From Nanobdellati archaeon (lineage in GTDB: Archaea > Nanobdellota > Nanobdellia > UBA10117): DNA of 7,903 nt. The notes below the pieces were generated by a model, which saw only the letters and a list, made by a program, of their open reading frames with translations, ran no database searches and had not been told where the DNA came from. Each line of letters starts with the position of its first letter. The stretch's first letter is position 1. The DNA lies in assembly GCA_018304365.1 (NCBI GenBank), contig JAGVWH010000012.1, positions 1 to 7,903 of the forward strand, written 5' to 3'. A program made the position numbers and the translations under genes. Below are positions 6,016 to 7,903 of the stretch, piece by piece.

Positions 6016-6981
6016 TTAAACAGCTCTCCGCAGTCCTATTTCCGTTAAAAACGAAGTAGCTATCAATAACACTATTGGACCAACTATAAATCCTGCCGGA
6101 CCTAAAAATACTAGTCCACCAAAGACCCCTAATAATATAACAAGCGGATGTGCATTTGACCACTTGCCTGCTAAATAAGGTCTAATTACATAATCAAGAA
6201 CGCTTCCTACAATTCCTCCGTAAATTAGTATCCCTGCTCCGATTACTGGATCTGTGTTTAAGTAATACACACCTACTGGCAAATACAAAGCAAATGGACC
6301 TACCGAAGGTAGTATTGATAATAAACCTACTATTATTCCAGCAACTATTGGATAAGGTATACCGAATAAATAGAAACCAATTGCCGCCATTAAAGCCTGA
6401 ACCGCACCTATAACTAGCCAGACATTAATGAACGCGCTAGCATAATTTCTGATGTCTCTAAAAATTCCTTTCTTAGTTGCTTCTGCTAACGGTAAATTCT
6501 TTTCTACCCATAAGAAAGTTTTTTCTCCATCTCTTATGAAGAAAAACAGCGAAAAGACAAATACTACGAATGATACTGCTAAGGAAGGTAACTTAGATAC
6601 AAATGAAGATGAATAACTAATCAGCTTGGTGAAAACGAAGCCAGATAGCGCTTCAAATGATGCTGCCAAATCTTCTCTACCAGCAAATAATGTTTCGAAA
6701 TCTAGTCCGATAAAATAAGAATAAACTGTTGCCAATTCATCCAAAATTAATTTAGCGCCAAAACCTAAAAATGTTATTACAACAGCCATAGCTAAAAATG
6801 TGAGTAAGGCGGCGCTCACGGTTTCAGACATATATTTTGTAAGCTGTTTGTGAATAGAATAAAGCATAAATGCAAATACTGCGGCAAAGACAAGTGCGCT
6901 AAAAAATGGCAGTATTAAAATTAAGCCCGCGGCTATCCCAATAACGAAAAATATTGTTTCATATTTTATTACCTCTGCCAT
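6016..6981 (-). CDS. AI-2E family (UPF0118) membrane transporter
   Basis: The 321-residue polytopic protein matches the family named for E. coli TqsA (autoinducer-2 export). Other members have been linked to Na+/H+ exchange, so substrate cannot be assigned. Visible signatures: two opening helices (about 9-43), a third (55-78), a soluble stretch (about 82-130), FFFIRDGE (146-153), the helix pair around IPYPIVAGIIVGLLSILPSVGP (208-229), DYVIRPYLAGK (263-273), and HPLVILLGVFGG...GPAGFIVGP (278-302). Length is slightly under the usual 330-370. The start MAEVIKYETI has no SD, but a TTTAAAAT-type box lies about 29 nt upstream. It leads an operon with the 97-residue membrane protein. Confidence 0.92.
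   Translation of the reverse strand: MAEVIKYETIFFVIGIAAGLILILPFFSALVFAAVFAFMLYSIHKQLTKYMSETVSAALLTFLAMAVVITFLGFGAKLILDELATVYSYFIGLDFETLFAGREDLAASFEALSGFVFTKLISYSSSFVSKLPSLAVSFVVFVFSLFFFIRDGEKTFLWVEKNLPLAEATKKGIFRDIRNYASAFINVWLVIGAVQALMAAIGFYLFGIPYPIVAGIIVGLLSILPSVGPFALYLPVGVYYLNTDPVIGAGILIYGGIVGSVLDYVIRPYLAGKWSNAHPLVILLGVFGGLVFLGPAGFIVGPIVLLIATSFLTEIGLRRAV
6024..6029 (-). promoter_or_regulatory. Shine-Dalgarno site GGAGAG for the two-helix membrane protein
   Basis: Read on the minus strand, GGAGAG lies within the last codons of the AI-2E family gene, 8 nt before the ATG at 6015. It supports that start and contrasts with the SD-free first genes of transcripts in this window. Confidence 0.55.
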
Positions 6982-7005
6982 TATAATAATATTGAACTAT
7001 CTGTA

Positions 7006-7014
7006 ATTTTAAAG
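7006..7014 (-). promoter_or_regulatory. TATA-like box for the AI-2E family operon
   Basis: On the minus strand the sequence reads CTTTAAAAT, centred about 29 nt before the ATG at 6981, inside the 48 bp gap after the HAD gene. It implies a separate transcript from the HAD gene. No obvious T-run terminator was seen in the gap. Confidence 0.4.
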
Positions 7015-7029
7015 TTACCTATTTTCTAC

Positions 7030-7683
7030 TCATATTCGTCCAAAAACTAAATCTGGCAGCTCTGCCACAGATTCAATTACATAAGTTGGATTTGCGCCGC
7101 GCAGCTGCTCGCTGCTGTGATATCCGCTCAGAACTGCTACTGTTTTAGCTCCTGCGGCTTCGCCCGCCATGATATCAAAAACTGTATCTCCGACAACGTA
7201 CAAGACTTTAGTGTTCAAATCTTTCTCAACTTTCTTTATCTCATCTGCATAAGGCTTCGGATTTTTGACCTGCTCAACTGTCACAACATCATCAAAAAAT
7301 TCTTCTGGCAGTTTTGCAGCTTTTAGCAAAATTTTAGCCTCTTCCATACTCGAATTTGTAATTACAGCGAGTTTAAATTTGTCTTTCAATTCATTTAAGG
7401 CCTCTATTACTCCGGGAATTTGCTTGGAATACCTATACGTATCTGTAATAAAAAAGTGTGTCTTATCTTTGACTATTTGTATAACGTCTTTTGGATTTGC
7501 TTTTGGAAAAAAATCATTTACTACTTGTACAGTTGGTATACCAAATTTAGCTGCAATCTCTTTGTCAGATTTTTTCGGATAGCCATTTTTCGTAAATGCT
7601 TCCTGGAGAGCTTTTATGTGAGCCAGTCCGCTGGAAACTAAAGTGCCGTCCAAATCAAGACAAATCGCTAACTTCTTAGCCAT
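7030..7683 (-). CDS. HAD-superfamily phosphatase (phosphoglycolate phosphatase-like)
   Basis: The 217-residue enzyme carries all four HAD motifs: DLDGT (nucleophile D10, acid/base D12), T109 in VITNSS, K143 in NPKPY, and GDTVFD with metal ligands D166 and D170. Residues about 16-85 form a helical C1 cap, placing it in the Gph/beta-phosphoglucomutase/PpaX-like branch. D12 after the nucleophile fits phosphohydrolase or mutase chemistry. Substrate cannot be told: phosphoglycolate, pyrophosphate or a sugar phosphate are all possible. The start MAKKLAICLD puts the nucleophile at the normal position. A TATA-like box (TTTTATAAT, minus strand) lies about 25 nt upstream, with no SD. Confidence 0.93.
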   Translation of the reverse strand: MAKKLAICLDLDGTLVSSGLAHIKALQEAFTKNGYPKKSDKEIAAKFGIPTVQVVNDFFPKANPKDVIQIVKDKTHFFITDTYRYSKQIPGVIEALNELKDKFKLAVITNSSMEEAKILLKAAKLPEEFFDDVVTVEQVKNPKPYADEIKKVEKDLNTKVLYVVGDTVFDIMAGEAAGAKTVAVLSGYHSSEQLRGANPTYVIESVAELPDLVFGRI

Positions 7684-7685
7684 AT

Positions 7686-7712
7686 ACTTTTTATGCTTTT
7701 CTAATTATAAAA
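7686..7712. promoter_or_regulatory. Interlocked divergent promoters between HAD gene and the right-edge gene
   Basis: In the 35 bp gap, CTTTTTATG (7687-7695) is centred 28 nt before the ATG at 7719 (+). On the minus strand TTTTATAAT (about 7704-7712) is centred about 25 nt before the ATG at 7683. Each box lies nearer to the other gene's start than to its own, so the two initiation complexes would overlap and probably exclude each other. Spacing-based inference. Confidence 0.4.
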
Positions 7713-7718
7713 ATTGAT

Positions 7719-7903
7719 ATGCTAGCTTTTACCACAAAATACAACGAAAAAGTAAAGTATCATACTAAAAAAATTGTATGCATCTTCGTTGAAGCTTTGG
7801 ATGGGGCAGTACAAATAGCAAACAAAGGCGCACGGAAAGAACGATTTATTCAAACACCAGCAGGAGAGTTCTATCTATCTTGGTTAGGAAAGTATGGTAT
7901 CGG
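7719..7903 (+). CDS. Unidentified protein, N-terminal fragment (cut by window end)
   Basis: The frame opens at ATG 7719 (MLAFTTKYNEKVKYH) and runs without a stop to the window edge, giving 61 complete codons. The visible part is Lys-rich at first, then has a hydrophobic strand KIVCIFVEAL and a segment ending GEFYLSWLGKYGIG. There is no signal peptide or membrane helix so far. I do not recognise it. The start is supported by a TATA-like box about 28 nt upstream and by the divergent layout with the HAD gene. Confidence 0.6.
   Translation, partial: MLAFTTKYNEKVKYHTKKIVCIFVEALDGAVQIANKGARKERFIQTPAGEFYLSWLGKYGI

Noticed and set aside
7117..7641. Plus-strand open frames antisense to the HAD gene, and a minus-strand frame at 5978-6163
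   Set aside because: They are shadows of the HAD phosphatase and of the AI-2E family gene, both identified by complete motifs.
1..7903. tRNA/rRNA genes, CRISPR arrays, insertion sequences, attachment sites
   Set aside because: No cloverleaf-like run, regularly spaced repeats, transposase motifs or terminal inverted repeats were seen by eye; coding sequence fills nearly all of the window.

Overview
The window looks like a compact, AT-rich archaeal genome, most likely from a DPANN-type or similarly streamlined archaeon. The signs are an archaeal Holliday junction resolvase (Hjc), an archaeal-style P-loop/TGS protein, a free-standing Lrp/AsnC ligand-binding (RAM) domain, Sec-exported beta-sandwich surface proteins rich in N-glycosylation sequons, and TATA-like boxes about 25-30 nt upstream of start codons that lack a Shine-Dalgarno (SD) sequence. 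The phylum cannot be fixed from this window. Gene space is tight: neighbouring genes abut or overlap, and divergent genes share 35-60 bp promoter gaps.

Left part (1-2928, all +): a cell-envelope cluster. It begins with the 3' end of an extremely sequon-rich surface protein (1-426). An overlapping frame follows (402-1187), coding for an ectodomain, one membrane helix and a short basic tail, but with no signal peptide. Next is its paralogue (1192-2928), which has a signal peptide, two beta-sandwich modules, one membrane helix and about 300 cytoplasmic residues ending in a Lys/His/Arg-rich tail. The junction at 387-426 suggests a frameshift and/or deletion that split one surface protein, although two separate genes cannot be excluded.

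Middle (2873-4143): a small multi-pass membrane protein on the minus strand overlaps the end of the surface cluster tail to tail. It appears to share a divergent promoter with a two-gene operon. That operon encodes a 57-residue single-helix membrane microprotein, too short for most gene callers, and a cis-prenyltransferase (UppS family), joined through a TAATG stop/start. The enzyme would make the polyprenyl carrier lipid used for glycosylation, which fits functionally with the glycan-rich surface protein at the left edge.

Right part (4144-7903): a stand-alone RAM domain (-) diverges from a P-loop/TGS protein with degenerate G3 and G4 motifs (+). Hjc (+) follows. A minus-strand operon then encodes an AI-2E/UPF0118 family membrane protein and a 97-residue two-helix membrane protein. 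A HAD-superfamily phosphatase (-) and the start of an unidentified gene (+, cut by the window edge) complete the window. No RNA gene, CRISPR array, insertion sequence or other mobile element was seen, and no gene-free stretch exceeds about 60 bp.
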